A stretch of 64,000 nucleotides of DNA, taken from NCBI RefSeq assembly GCF_032271945.1, contig NZ_CP130319.1:2561001-2625000 (forward strand), read 5' to 3'. Below the pieces are notes generated by a model. The model was not told where the DNA came from. It saw only the letters and a program-made list of their open reading frames with translations, and did no database searches. Source of the stretch: Paenibacillus sp. MBLB1832 (GTDB taxonomy: Bacteria; Bacillota; Bacilli; Paenibacillales; NBRC-103111). Positions 1 to 7,409 of this stretch are shown in pieces; the first letter of the stretch is position 1, and every line of letters starts with the position of its first letter. A program made the position numbers and the translations under genes.

Positions 1-858
1 GCGGGTTCGCCAGCACTAAAGCCCCCTGCGAAGCACGAAGGGGCTCAACCAACCGGAGAGGCGCAGCATGCAGCGCCTCCGCAAGAAGCTGCTCCAGCGC
101 CTAACTGGATCAGCCGAATGCTCAAAGCCGTCGGTGTCGAGCATGAATCGCACTTAGCCAGTAAGCTGAGCGAGGGACCTGCCGCAGGCACAGCAAAAAT
201 CGGCCCGTCATCAGCGGACGATGTGATGTCATTTTTAGCTAACACTGTGGATCAACCAGCAGCGGAAGGTGAAAAGCCAGTAGGCGATAACCTAAAAAGT
301 CTGCTCTTACAGTTAACGGCTTCCGATGACGCCCCAGCACCGCTTAAGGAAGCTGCGCAGCAAGCCATCGGGCAAATCACAGGTCAACAGTTGATGTTGA
401 CGAATGACAAAAATGCGATGTTTACACAAATGACATTATTCGTTCCCTTTTTAAATCAATCGGGTCAGCAAACTGCCGCGATCCACATCCAGTCCCGCAA
501 AGGGAGCCGCGGGGAAGTGGATGCGAACAATTGTAGATTATTGTTTGATCTACAAATGAAAATGATGGGAAATACCTTACTAGACGTGCAAGTAGTGAAC
601 AAAATTGTTTCGCTTAACGTCCATAATGATCACCCTGCATTGGCAGCACTCATGGAGTCATCCAAAGATGAAATTGCAGCCGCGATGAATGCCGTAGGCT
701 ATCAATTTATTTCCTTAAAGGTATCGTCGTATCCGAAGCCTTCCGAGGTTCAGATGGGTAATGATGATGCTGGGAAATCATTTTCACTGGAAGGTCGTCT
801 AGATCTGAGAGAATTGTATCAGCCGAAAACATATCGAGGGGTTGATTTTCGCGCATGA
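1..858 (+). CDS. FliK-like flagellar protein (YlqG-type), 5' end cut by window
   Basis: The reading frame is open from base 1, so the gene begins upstream of the window and at least 285 codons are seen. The first 40 or so visible residues are Ala/Pro-rich and probably a linker. The last 140 residues resemble the C-terminal domain of FliK hook-length proteins: a stretch containing AAIHIQSRKGSRGEVD, then a helix around HPALAALMESSKDEIAAAM and a final strand. Its stop overlaps the start of the next gene by four bases (ATGA), so the two are translationally coupled. In Bacillus the pair ylqG-ylqH lies at the same place upstream of sucC; I infer the YlqG role from that order. FliK proteins tell the export apparatus to switch from rod/hook to filament substrates by touching FlhB. 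Whether this paralogue is exported or measures anything is unknown. Confidence 0.7.
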   Translation, partial: AGSPALKPPAKHEGAQPTGEAQHAAPPQEAAPAPNWISRMLKAVGVEHESHLASKLSEGPAAGTAKIGPSSADDVMSFLANTVDQPAAEGEKPVGDNLKSLLLQLTASDDAPAPLKEAAQQAIGQITGQQLMLTNDKNAMFTQMTLFVPFLNQSGQQTAAIHIQSRKGSRGEVDANNCRLLFDLQMKMMGNTLLDVQVVNKIVSLNVHNDHPALAALMESSKDEIAAAMNAVGYQFISLKVSSYPKPSEVQMGNDDAGKSFSLEGRLDLRELYQPKTYRGVDFRA

Positions 859-1169
859 GTCCTCTGAAGAAAAACAACGAGATTGCCGAGGCAACCCCGC
901 TGAAGAAAGCTGTCGCATTGCGATATTCACCAGAATTACAGAAGGCCCCGACTTTGATCGCCAAAGGCAAGGGTCATCTAGCGGAAACGATTTTACAGAA
1001 AGCGAAGGAAAACGGCATCCCCATTCAAGAGGATAAATCGTTGGTTGAGGTGCTTTCTAAGCTGGATCTTGATCAAGAAATTCCGCCGGAGCTTTACCAG
1101 TTGGTAGCGGAAATCTTGAGTTTCATTTATCGCTCTGATCAGCGAATGAAACCGACGAGGCACGTGTAA
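855..1169 (+). CDS. FlhB C-terminal-domain paralogue (YlqH-type, EscU/YscU/HrcU family)
   Basis: This 104-residue soluble protein aligns along almost its whole length with the C-terminal cytoplasmic domain of FlhB encoded at 30740-31834. Shared blocks are VAL-Y, APT-IAKG, and the tail pattern IP-L-Q-VAE-L-Y-Y. It lacks the four membrane helices of FlhB and also the NPTH autocleavage site, because it starts at the segment that follows that site. It therefore looks like the already cleaved FlhB-CC half made as a separate protein. It overlaps the upstream FliK-like gene by four bases and is followed by a TAATG overlap with yraN. Family knowledge: FlhB-C binds export substrates and FliK. A role as accessory export-gate or specificity-switch subunit is inferred. 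Confidence 0.85.
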   Translation: MSPLKKNNEIAEATPLKKAVALRYSPELQKAPTLIAKGKGHLAETILQKAKENGIPIQEDKSLVEVLSKLDLDQEIPPELYQLVAEILSFIYRSDQRMKPTRHV

Positions 1170-1546
1170 TGGGTGAACAACGCAAAGATGATAGAAAAAT
1201 AGTGGGGAAGCGCGGAGAGGATCTGGCTGAATCCTATTTAATTGATCACCATTATCGCATTGTTGCGCGCAATTGGCGTTGTCGTTCGGGCGAGGTTGAC
1301 ATTATTGCCGAAATGGATCACAAGCTCATTTTCGTTGAGGTACGTACACGGCGGCCATCATGCCGATTCGGGACGGCGATTGAGTCAGTCGATTACCGTA
1401 AGCAAATGAAAGTGCGAGAAATTGCGCAAGTGTATATGCATCGTTATCAGAAGTATGGCATTTCTGTACAATTCGATGTCATAACAGTTGAGCTTGGCGA
1501 TGGTCAGCAAGAACCGAAGATTGTTCATATTCAAGGAGCCTTTTAA
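1169..1546 (+). CDS. YraN family (UPF0102) predicted endonuclease
   Basis: The 125-residue product has the layout of the YraN/UPF0102 family: an N-terminal GKRGEDLAESYL helix, the strand GEVDIIAEMD and the strand FVEVRTRR. Together these give the Glu, Asp and Glu-x-Arg residues of a PD-(D/E)xK-like nuclease core. The family is widespread and thought to act on DNA, perhaps in recombination or repair, but its substrate is not settled. The start codon overlaps the stop of the previous gene (TAATG). The stop lies inside a strong hairpin that ends this transcription unit. Confidence 0.85.
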   Translation: MGEQRKDDRKIVGKRGEDLAESYLIDHHYRIVARNWRCRSGEVDIIAEMDHKLIFVEVRTRRPSCRFGTAIESVDYRKQMKVREIAQVYMHRYQKYGISVQFDVITVELGDGQQEPKIVHIQGAF

Positions 1547-1580
1547 ACCGTCACAACGTGATAGGTTCAAAAGGCTCTTA
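1536..1580 (+). terminator. Hairpin terminator at the yraN stop codon
   Basis: A 14-base arm (GAGCCTTTTAAACC, 1536-1549) pairs with 1564-1577 (GGTTCAAAAGGCTC) with one mismatch around a 14-base loop. A T-rich tract follows. The arm includes the yraN TAA codon. It should end transcription from the left and may also help separate it from the convergent comM gene. Confidence 0.7.
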
Positions 1581-1638
1581 TTGTCTTCCGCATCTGTCTT
1601 TGCATTTGTCTTCCGCATCTGTCTTTGCATTTGTCTTC
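1581..1638. repeat. 25-bp tandem repeat, two full copies and part of a third
   Basis: Bases 1581-1605 and 1606-1630 are identical 25-mers (beginning TTGTCTTCCGCATCTG), and 1631-1638 begins a third copy. They lie between the yraN terminator and the end of comM. They look like slipped-strand duplication in noncoding DNA. No function is seen. Confidence 0.9.
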
Positions 1639-1683
1639 AGGCATCTATCTTACCGCTTCTGTCATTCCGTTGTAATTCCCCGC

Positions 1684-3249
1684 TCACATTTCCTCAACGC
1701 GCTGATTCTTATCCAATTTCCGATATTGAATTGCTTCTGCCAAATGTGCAGGAAGAATAGGATCACTTCCATCCAAATCCGCAATTGTCCTGGCTAGTCT
1801 TAGAATGCGATCATGCGCCCGTGCGCTAAGACCCAGTGCTTCAAAAGATGCACGCAACAGTTGATCACCATCAGGTGTTAATCGGCACATCTCTCTCATC
1901 AGTCTGCCATTCAATTCATTATTATGTTGAATATCTGTGCCAGCATATCTGCGCATCTGTCGATGATGAGCCTGCATAACCTGATGACGCATCTCGGCGG
2001 AGGATAGATTCGAAGTCGTATCTTTTAGTTGAGTGTAGCTTGGTTTGGGCACTTCAATATGGAGATCGATGCGATCGAGAAGCGGGCCTGAAATTTTGGA
2101 CCGATAATGGAGAATCTTGGCAGGGCTGCATGTACAGGCGTTCGTCTCTGTCTCGGCGCCATAGTAACCGCAAGGACAGGGATTCATCGCTGCAGCTAAA
2201 ATGAAATGTGCTGGAAAGGTATAGACAGCTCTGGCCCGAGCGATCATGACTTGCCGATCTTCTAACGGTTGTCTCAGTACCTCTAGTGCATTTCTCGAAA
2301 ATTCAGGGAGTTCATCTAGGAAAAGAATACCTCGATGCGATAGACTCACTTCGCCAGGTTTCGGGATGCTCCCACCCCCAATGAGTCCAGCAGACGAAAT
2401 TGAATGATGTGGAGCGCGAAATGATCTCGAGCGCATTAAGGTGGACCGATCAGTCAGCTTACCCGATACACTATAAATTTTCGTCACTTCTAGCGCTTCC
2501 CGGTCGGTCATCGGTGGGAGAATCGTGGGCAAACGCTTGATGAGCATGGTTTTTCCAGTTCCAGGCGGTCCAAGGAGAATTAAGTTGTGCATGCCAGCAG
2601 CTGCAATCATCATGGCACGCTTTACTTGATGCTGACCGTTTACATCCGCGTAGTCTTCTATGTACGGAGATGTAGCCAGCTCATTTTCAAACAAGTCATC
2701 ACCGAGTTGCTCCCGAGCATGGAAAATCGCATTAGGGTAGGCTCCCTGATTCCAATTTTTGAAATCAGATAAATTCCGGATCACACATACCTCTGTATCT
2801 GCGATTAGAGCTGCCTCCGGCGCATTGACAGCTGCTAGACATACACGTGTAATCCCTCTTTTTTTAGCAGCATGGACCATAGAAAGAACGCCGGGAACAG
2901 GCCGAAGGGACCCATCCAAAGCGAGTTCGCCGAGAAATAACGTGTTCGCGTAACCGTTCATATGGATCTGGCCTGTTGTGACCAAAATGCCCACCGCAAT
3001 GGCAAGATCGAAGGAGGAGCCTTCCTTGCGCAAATCTGCTGGAGCTAAATTCACCGTAATCCTATCCATGGGGAATGTGTAACCACAATTTTTGATCGAG
3101 GAGCGAACTCTTTCCACGGATTCACGAATGGCCGAGTCAGGTAGGCCGACTAGATTAATTTGCGGCAAACCGCTCGATATATCAACCTCAACCTCGATGG
3201 GCTGACCTTCAATACCTTGTAAACATGCGCTCAATACTTTACCGTACAC
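1684..3249 (-). CDS. comM: ComM/YifB family AAA+ ATPase (Mg-chelatase-like)
   Basis: This 521-residue protein has the usual family length and order. The N-terminal LonC-like domain contains GLPQINLVGLPD and the strand TVNLAPADLRKEGSSFDL. Next come an AAA+ module with Walker A GPPGTGKT at residues 227-234 and Walker B ILFLDELPEF, a Cys-rich CPCGYYG/CTC insertion, and a C-terminal Mg-chelatase lid. In naturally competent bacteria ComM is a hexameric branch-migration helicase that extends heteroduplex during transformation; in Bacillus relatives (YifB) the role is less clear. The start is GTG at 3249-3247, preceded on the minus strand by GAAGGTG. It is the only gene on this strand, with its own promoter. 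dprA, another transformation gene, lies 3 kb away on the other strand. Confidence 0.92.
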   Translation of the reverse strand: MYGKVLSACLQGIEGQPIEVEVDISSGLPQINLVGLPDSAIRESVERVRSSIKNCGYTFPMDRITVNLAPADLRKEGSSFDLAIAVGILVTTGQIHMNGYANTLFLGELALDGSLRPVPGVLSMVHAAKKRGITRVCLAAVNAPEAALIADTEVCVIRNLSDFKNWNQGAYPNAIFHAREQLGDDLFENELATSPYIEDYADVNGQHQVKRAMMIAAAGMHNLILLGPPGTGKTMLIKRLPTILPPMTDREALEVTKIYSVSGKLTDRSTLMRSRSFRAPHHSISSAGLIGGGSIPKPGEVSLSHRGILFLDELPEFSRNALEVLRQPLEDRQVMIARARAVYTFPAHFILAAAMNPCPCGYYGAETETNACTCSPAKILHYRSKISGPLLDRIDLHIEVPKPSYTQLKDTTSNLSSAEMRHQVMQAHHRQMRRYAGTDIQHNNELNGRLMREMCRLTPDGDQLLRASFEALGLSARAHDRILRLARTIADLDGSDPILPAHLAEAIQYRKLDKNQRVEEM

Positions 3250-3251
3250 AG

Positions 3252-3321
3252 AAAAACACCTTCTTCTCCTTAGGATTGCAGTTCTAGCGAACTGAGCTCT
3301 CTACGGATAAAAGGTGCTTCC
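3252..3321 (-). promoter_or_regulatory. comM leader that can pair with the comM Shine-Dalgarno site
   Basis: In the comM transcript the segment from 3321 to 3309 (GGAAGCACCUUUU) can pair with 3264-3252 (AGAAGGUGUUUUU) over 13 contiguous pairs, four of them G-U. The second segment contains the comM Shine-Dalgarno sequence. Between the arms sits a small perfect hairpin, CAGUUC/GAACUG at 3279-3294. Folding would hide the ribosome binding site. The pairing was read by eye; no folding energy was computed. Confidence 0.45.
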
Positions 3322-3342
3322 TTATTAATCCAATATATGGTT

Positions 3343-3372
3343 ATTATACGCCTAAATCGTTATTTTAAGCAA
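3343..3372 (-). promoter_or_regulatory. Probable sigma-A promoter of comM
   Basis: On the minus strand TTGCTT (3372-3367) and a perfect TATAAT (3348-3343) are separated by 18 bases. Transcription should start near 3336, giving a leader of about 87 bases before the GTG start. No promoter this good was seen on the plus strand of the same gap. Confidence 0.6.
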
Positions 3373-3439
3373 ACGGTACGTTATATAGGCAGGTTTTAAA
3401 AATCTGTGACATGCGCATACTGGAAGATGAGGTGATGAT

Positions 3440-3698
3440 ATGCAGGAAAAGCCATATTTTTGTCCGAACTGCCGTTCGAATCGAATTAAATTCAACGTAA
3501 TTACAAGCTATGCACAATCCTTTATGAAGGATGCGCATTCAGGTCATTTTATGGAATTTCATGATCCCAATGTGGTCCCTGAGCCTGAAACCGACGATAC
3601 AATGCCTAATTTGCAACTTTACAGGCAATGAAATGCGGTTTATTAAGCAAGCAGAGCGTGAGCCGCGGATGGATAGTACACCAACTTCGTATTCCTAG
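3440..3698 (+). pseudogene. Small zinc-ribbon protein gene with a +1 frameshift
   Basis: The ATG at 3440 follows GATGAGGTGATG and opens a frame with a CPNC motif at residues 8-11, but that frame ends at 3631 after 63 residues without a second Cys pair. From about 3597 the +1 frame encodes IQCLICNFTGNEMRF and runs on to a TAG at 3696-3698. Joined near residues 50-54, the two parts give a protein of about 85 residues with two CxxC pairs, a complete zinc ribbon. The natural reading is one gene broken by an extra base, or by two missing ones, between about 3580 and 3600. It could be a true pseudogene, a sequencing error or, less likely, programmed frameshifting. Function unknown. Confidence 0.65.
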
Positions 3699-3714
3699 AT
3701 AAGTTACCTAAACG

Positions 3715-3752
3715 ACGTATTTTTCTATAATTTAGAAAATACGTTTTTTATT
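3715..3752 (+). terminator. Rho-independent terminator after the zinc-ribbon gene
   Basis: An A/T-rich inverted repeat (ACGTATTTT at 3715 onward pairing with AAAATACGT ending near 3743) is followed by a long T-run. It separates the small gene from the sucC promoter region. Confidence 0.7.
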
Positions 3753-3778
3753 TTTAAGCTAAGGTGATAGCTAAAGTT

Positions 3779-3852
3779 TTTCACAGTGAAAGGAAAGTTT
3801 GAATGACTTCATGAAAAAAATAAAGAAACTGTCGAAAATAATGTGATACAAT
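3779..3852 (+). promoter_or_regulatory. sucC upstream region: palindrome, Spo0A-box match and extended -10
   Basis: Three elements lie together. TTTCACAGTGAAA at 3779-3791 is a perfect odd palindrome and a possible operator. TGTCGAA at 3830-3836 equals the Spo0A box core. TGATACAAT at 3844-3852 is an extended -10 element. The matching -35 position (3824-3829, AGAAAC) is poor, which would fit a promoter needing an activator, and the 0A-like box sits beside it. The remaining bases to 3987 hold the leader, a weaker TTGGAA/TATAGC pair near 3921-3948, and the sucC ribosome site TAGGAGG. Confidence 0.4.
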
Positions 3853-3987
3853 GGTTAGGGCTTGCGAAGAAGTGTGATACTAATTCCGGTAGCAAGATAT
3901 ATTCTCGTGCACAACGTCAATTGGAAATTACACTTTTCCTTGTATAGCACGTATAGAAAGTCCATACTGATAGGAGGATTTTAGGAA

Positions 3988-5148
3988 ATGAATATCCATG
4001 AGTACCAAGGCAAAGAAGTCCTGAGACAGTACGGAGTCAGCGTTCCTAACGGAAAGGTTGCATTTACCGTAGACGAGGCTGTTGAAGCTGCGAAAGCACT
4101 CGGAACGTCCGTCGTTGTTGTAAAAGCGCAAATTCATGCCGGAGGTCGCGGTAAAGCAGGCGGCGTTAAGGTAGCTAAAAACCTTGATGAAGTGCGTACA
4201 TATGCTAGCGAAATACTAGGTAAAGTGCTTGTCACTCACCAAACTGGTCCAGAAGGTAAAGAAGTGAAACGCCTTTTGATCGAAGAGGGCTGTGACATTA
4301 AGAAAGAGTACTACGTTGGTGTTGTTGTTGACCGCGCAACAGGCAGCGTTGTTCTGATGGCTTCTGAAGAAGGCGGAACAGAAATTGAAGAAGTAGCTGA
4401 GCACTCTCCTGAGAAAATTTTCAAAGAAGTCGTTGATCCAGCGATTGGTCTTCAATCTTTCCAAGCACGTCGTCTTGCACACTCCATCAATATTCCGAAT
4501 GAGCTTGTGAACAAAGCAGTGAAGTTCATGCTTGCTCTTTATAAAGCTTTTGTTGAAAAAGATTGCTCGATCGCTGAAATCAACCCACTAGTTGTAACGG
4601 GCTCTGGCGACGTTATGGCGCTTGATGCGAAATTAAACTTCGATTCCAACGCTCTTTTCCGTCACAAAGATATCGTTGAGCTTCGTGACCTTGAAGAAGA
4701 AGATGCAAAAGAAATCGAAGCTTCCAAATATGACCTTAGCTATATCGCACTTGATGGCAACATCGGTTGTATGGTTAACGGCGCTGGACTTGCTATGGCC
4801 ACTATGGACATTATCAAGCACTACGGCGGAGACCCTGCTAACTTCCTAGACGTAGGGGGCGGTGCTACGAAAGAGAAAGTTACGGAAGCTTTCAAAATCA
4901 TCCTTTCCGACGAGCAAGTGAAAGGGATTTTCGTTAACATTTTCGGCGGTATCATGCGTTGTGACGTTATCGCTGAGGGCGTTATCGCTGCTGCTAGAGA
5001 GCTAGGACTTTCCCGTCCGCTTGTTGTTCGTCTTGAAGGTACGAACGTTGAGCTAGGTAAAAAGCTTCTTAACGAATCTGGCTTGAACATTGTTGCTGCT
5101 GATTCCATGGCGGATGGCGCACAAAAAATTGTTGCACTAGTTAAATAA
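3988..5148 (+). CDS. sucC: Succinyl-CoA synthetase beta subunit (ADP-forming)
   Basis: The 386-residue subunit joins SucD to convert succinyl-CoA, ADP and phosphate to succinate, CoA and ATP in the TCA cycle. It starts [17 protein letters not shown], has the ATP-grasp segment [19 protein letters not shown] and the C-terminal ligase domain with FLDVGGGA and the loop [10 protein letters not shown], which contacts the phosphorylated His loop of SucD. Length matches Bacillus SucC. AGGAGG lies upstream of the ATG. A 50-base gap containing a small hairpin separates it from sucD, and both genes end at the terminator after 6154. Confidence 0.98.
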   Translation: MNIHEYQGKEVLRQYGVSVPNGKVAFTVDEAVEAAKALGTSVVVVKAQIHAGGRGKAGGVKVAKNLDEVRTYASEILGKVLVTHQTGPEGKEVKRLLIEEGCDIKKEYYVGVVVDRATGSVVLMASEEGGTEIEEVAEHSPEKIFKEVVDPAIGLQSFQARRLAHSINIPNELVNKAVKFMLALYKAFVEKDCSIAEINPLVVTGSGDVMALDAKLNFDSNALFRHKDIVELRDLEEEDAKEIEASKYDLSYIALDGNIGCMVNGAGLAMATMDIIKHYGGDPANFLDVGGGATKEKVTEAFKIILSDEQVKGIFVNIFGGIMRCDVIAEGVIAAARELGLSRPLVVRLEGTNVELGKKLLNESGLNIVAADSMADGAQKIVALVK

Positions 5149-5150
5149 AA

Positions 5151-5169
5151 CTAAACCCGCGCGGTTTAG
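5151..5169 (+). other. Intercistronic hairpin between sucC and sucD
   Basis: CTAAACC (5151-5157) and GGTTTAG (5163-5169) form a perfect 7-bp stem with a 5-base loop, two bases after the sucC stop. There is no T-run, so it is not a normal terminator. It may protect or process the mRNA. Confidence 0.5.
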
Positions 5170-5198
5170 AATCATATAGGGGATGTGAACAATCGATC

Positions 5199-6131
5199 AT
5201 GAGTATTTTGGTCAATAAACATACAAAAGTCATTACTCAAGGGATTACCGGCGCTACGGGTTTGTTTCATACCAAAGGCGGCTTGGACTACGGCACACAA
5301 ATGGTGGGTGGCGTAACTCCTGGTAAAGGCGGTACGACAGTAGATATCACTTTGGAAAACGGCGAACTAGTGAAGCTGCCAGTTTTCAACACGGTTGTTG
5401 AAGCGAAAAAAGCAACGGGTGCAACAGCATCTGTTATTTATGTTCCTCCAGCATTCGCAGCTGAATCGATTATTGAAGCAATCGAAGCTGAGCTTGAGCT
5501 TGTTATCTGTATCACAGAAGGTATTCCGGTACTTGATATGGTTCGCGTGAAACGCTACCTTGAAGGCAAAAATACCGTTCTAATCGGACCTAACTGCCCA
5601 GGCGTTATCACACCAGGCGAGTGCAAAATCGGTATCATGCCAGGTTACATCCATACACCAGGTCACGTAGGCGTTGTTTCCCGTTCTGGGACATTGACTT
5701 ACGAGGCTGTTCACCAATTGACGACGCGCGGGATTGGACAATCCTCCGCAGTTGGTATCGGTGGGGACCCAGTTAAAGGATCCGAGTTTATCGATATCCT
5801 GAAACGTTTTAACGAAGATCCAGATACGTACGCAGTTATCATGATCGGTGAAATCGGCGGTACGGCTGAAGAAGAAGCAGCAGAGTGGGTTGCGGCAAAC
5901 ATGACGAAACCAGTTGTTGGCTTCATCGGCGGTAAAACAGCCCCTCCAGGCAAACGTATGGGCCACGCAGGTGCCATCATTTCCGGAGGTAAAGGTACAG
6001 CAGCAGAGAAAGTTGCAACAATGGAAAGATGTGGAATCCGCGTAGCGGCTACACCATCCGAAATGGGTTCAACACTTGTTAGCGTACTTGAAGAAAAAGG
6101 CATGCTAGACAAAGTTATTACAAAAAAATAG
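5199..6131 (+). CDS. sucD: Succinyl-CoA synthetase alpha subunit
   Basis: The 310-residue subunit carries the CoA-binding Rossmann domain ([11 protein letters not shown] near residue 16) and the C-terminal ligase domain. The phosphorylated histidine is in [10 protein letters not shown], about residue 250. It pairs with SucC from the gene 50 bases upstream. The start ATG was chosen because [12 protein letters not shown] is the usual family N-terminus; the ribosome site (AGGGGATG) is a little distant. A terminator follows. Confidence 0.98.
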   Translation: MSILVNKHTKVITQGITGATGLFHTKGGLDYGTQMVGGVTPGKGGTTVDITLENGELVKLPVFNTVVEAKKATGATASVIYVPPAFAAESIIEAIEAELELVICITEGIPVLDMVRVKRYLEGKNTVLIGPNCPGVITPGECKIGIMPGYIHTPGHVGVVSRSGTLTYEAVHQLTTRGIGQSSAVGIGGDPVKGSEFIDILKRFNEDPDTYAVIMIGEIGGTAEEEAAEWVAANMTKPVVGFIGGKTAPPGKRMGHAGAIISGGKGTAAEKVATMERCGIRVAATPSEMGSTLVSVLEEKGMLDKVITKK

Positions 6132-6153
6132 TCTTCGTTTCACGAAGGTAAGC

Positions 6154-6200
6154 AACCTTCCATCTCCCTGAATAGGGATTTGGGAGGTTTTTTCTTTTTT
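6154..6200 (+). terminator. Terminator after sucD
   Basis: AACCTTCCATCTCCC pairs imperfectly with GGGATTTGGGAGGTT around a 6-base loop and is followed by TTTTTCTTTTTT. It ends the sucCD unit just before dprA. Confidence 0.8.
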
Positions 6201-6247
6201 CGAAATGATGCATAAATTTGTCATTCATGAAAGGAGTGTATATACTA

Positions 6248-7339
6248 ATGGATAATCGACATTGTTTAATTGGTTTGCATGAATTGGAAGGGGTTGGCTG
6301 GAAAACGATTGATGGGCTATTGCGTCGATTCCCCGAACCAAGTGTGTTACTGCAGCTTTCTGTCGATGAAATGATCGCAAGCGGAATCAGGACTGCTGTT
6401 GCTGAGGGGATTGCGCAGTACTTGACGCCATTTTTTGTTGAACAAAAGTTAGAGATGTATCATAGGCAAGCGATCCAGATTGTTACTCGTTTAGACGAGG
6501 ATTACCCAGCGCAGCTCCAAGAAATTGCTCAACCGCCATGGGTTTTGTATGTAAAAGGTGATGTAAAGCAGTTATTGCGTCCACATCTCGGAATTGTAGG
6601 CACACGAACGCCTACCTTATATGGAAAGCGAATTGCTGAAGAGTGGGGCGCTTCGCTCTCGCGGTCTGGATTTAGCATTGTGAGTGGACTTGCACGTGGA
6701 ATTGATAGTAAAGCACATATTGGTGCACTTCAAGGAAGCGGGAAAACGGTAGCTGTTCTTGGCTGCGCCATTAATACGATTTATCCACGTGAGAATGCCC
6801 TGCTATATCGCCAAATTGAGCAAGGTGGTGCGATTATCTCGGAATACCCGATCGGTACGGGGATGAGGCCAGGCATGTTTCCGCAGCGGAATCGAATTAT
6901 TGCTGGTTTGTCGTTAGGCGTAATGGTTGTGGAGGCGGCCGAGGATAGTGGCTCTCTGATCACGGTTGAGTTTGCGGTTGATGCATCACGAGATGTGTTC
7001 GCGGTTCCAGGACCGATCCATTCGAGGCAAAGCAGCGGCGTTCACAAGCTTTTGAAGGATGGCGCGAAATTAGTTACACGGGTTGAAGAAATTGTCGAAG
7101 AATATAAACACATTCATCCTAAGGTTAAAATAAATGAGGAAATCAAGCTAGAAACGTCTTTAAGTCTATCCAATGACGAAGTCGAAATAGTTCGAATGGT
7201 GTCGGAGACACCGATTTCGATTGACACTTTATTAGAAGACACACAATTTACGTTTGGACATTTGCATGCAGTTCTGTTATCTTTGGTATTGAAAAAGGCG
7301 ATTAAACAGCTTCCGGGTTCAACTTACATTCGAGCTTAG
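6248..7339 (+). CDS. dprA: DNA-processing protein DprA (Smf)
   Basis: DprA binds incoming single-stranded DNA and loads RecA during transformation. The 363-residue product has an N-terminal helical segment ([15 protein letters not shown]), then the Rossmann-like core with GIVGTRTPT, the signature [12 protein letters not shown] and the segment [19 protein letters not shown], and a C-terminal winged-helix-like end. The ATG at 6248 was preferred to a TTG 30 bases upstream because GGAGTG lies 9 bases before it. The gene heads the run dprA-topA-trmFO. Together with comM it suggests that competence functions are kept in this organism. Confidence 0.95.
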   Translation: MDNRHCLIGLHELEGVGWKTIDGLLRRFPEPSVLLQLSVDEMIASGIRTAVAEGIAQYLTPFFVEQKLEMYHRQAIQIVTRLDEDYPAQLQEIAQPPWVLYVKGDVKQLLRPHLGIVGTRTPTLYGKRIAEEWGASLSRSGFSIVSGLARGIDSKAHIGALQGSGKTVAVLGCAINTIYPRENALLYRQIEQGGAIISEYPIGTGMRPGMFPQRNRIIAGLSLGVMVVEAAEDSGSLITVEFAVDASRDVFAVPGPIHSRQSSGVHKLLKDGAKLVTRVEEIVEEYKHIHPKVKINEEIKLETSLSLSNDEVEIVRMVSETPISIDTLLEDTQFTFGHLHAVLLSLVLKKAIKQLPGSTYIRA

Positions 7340-7409
7340 GCTAATCACGAAGTTTTGCTTCTCGCCAAGTAACTTTACCTTGAAACTAAGAGGGGAGGAA
7401 GGACGAACC

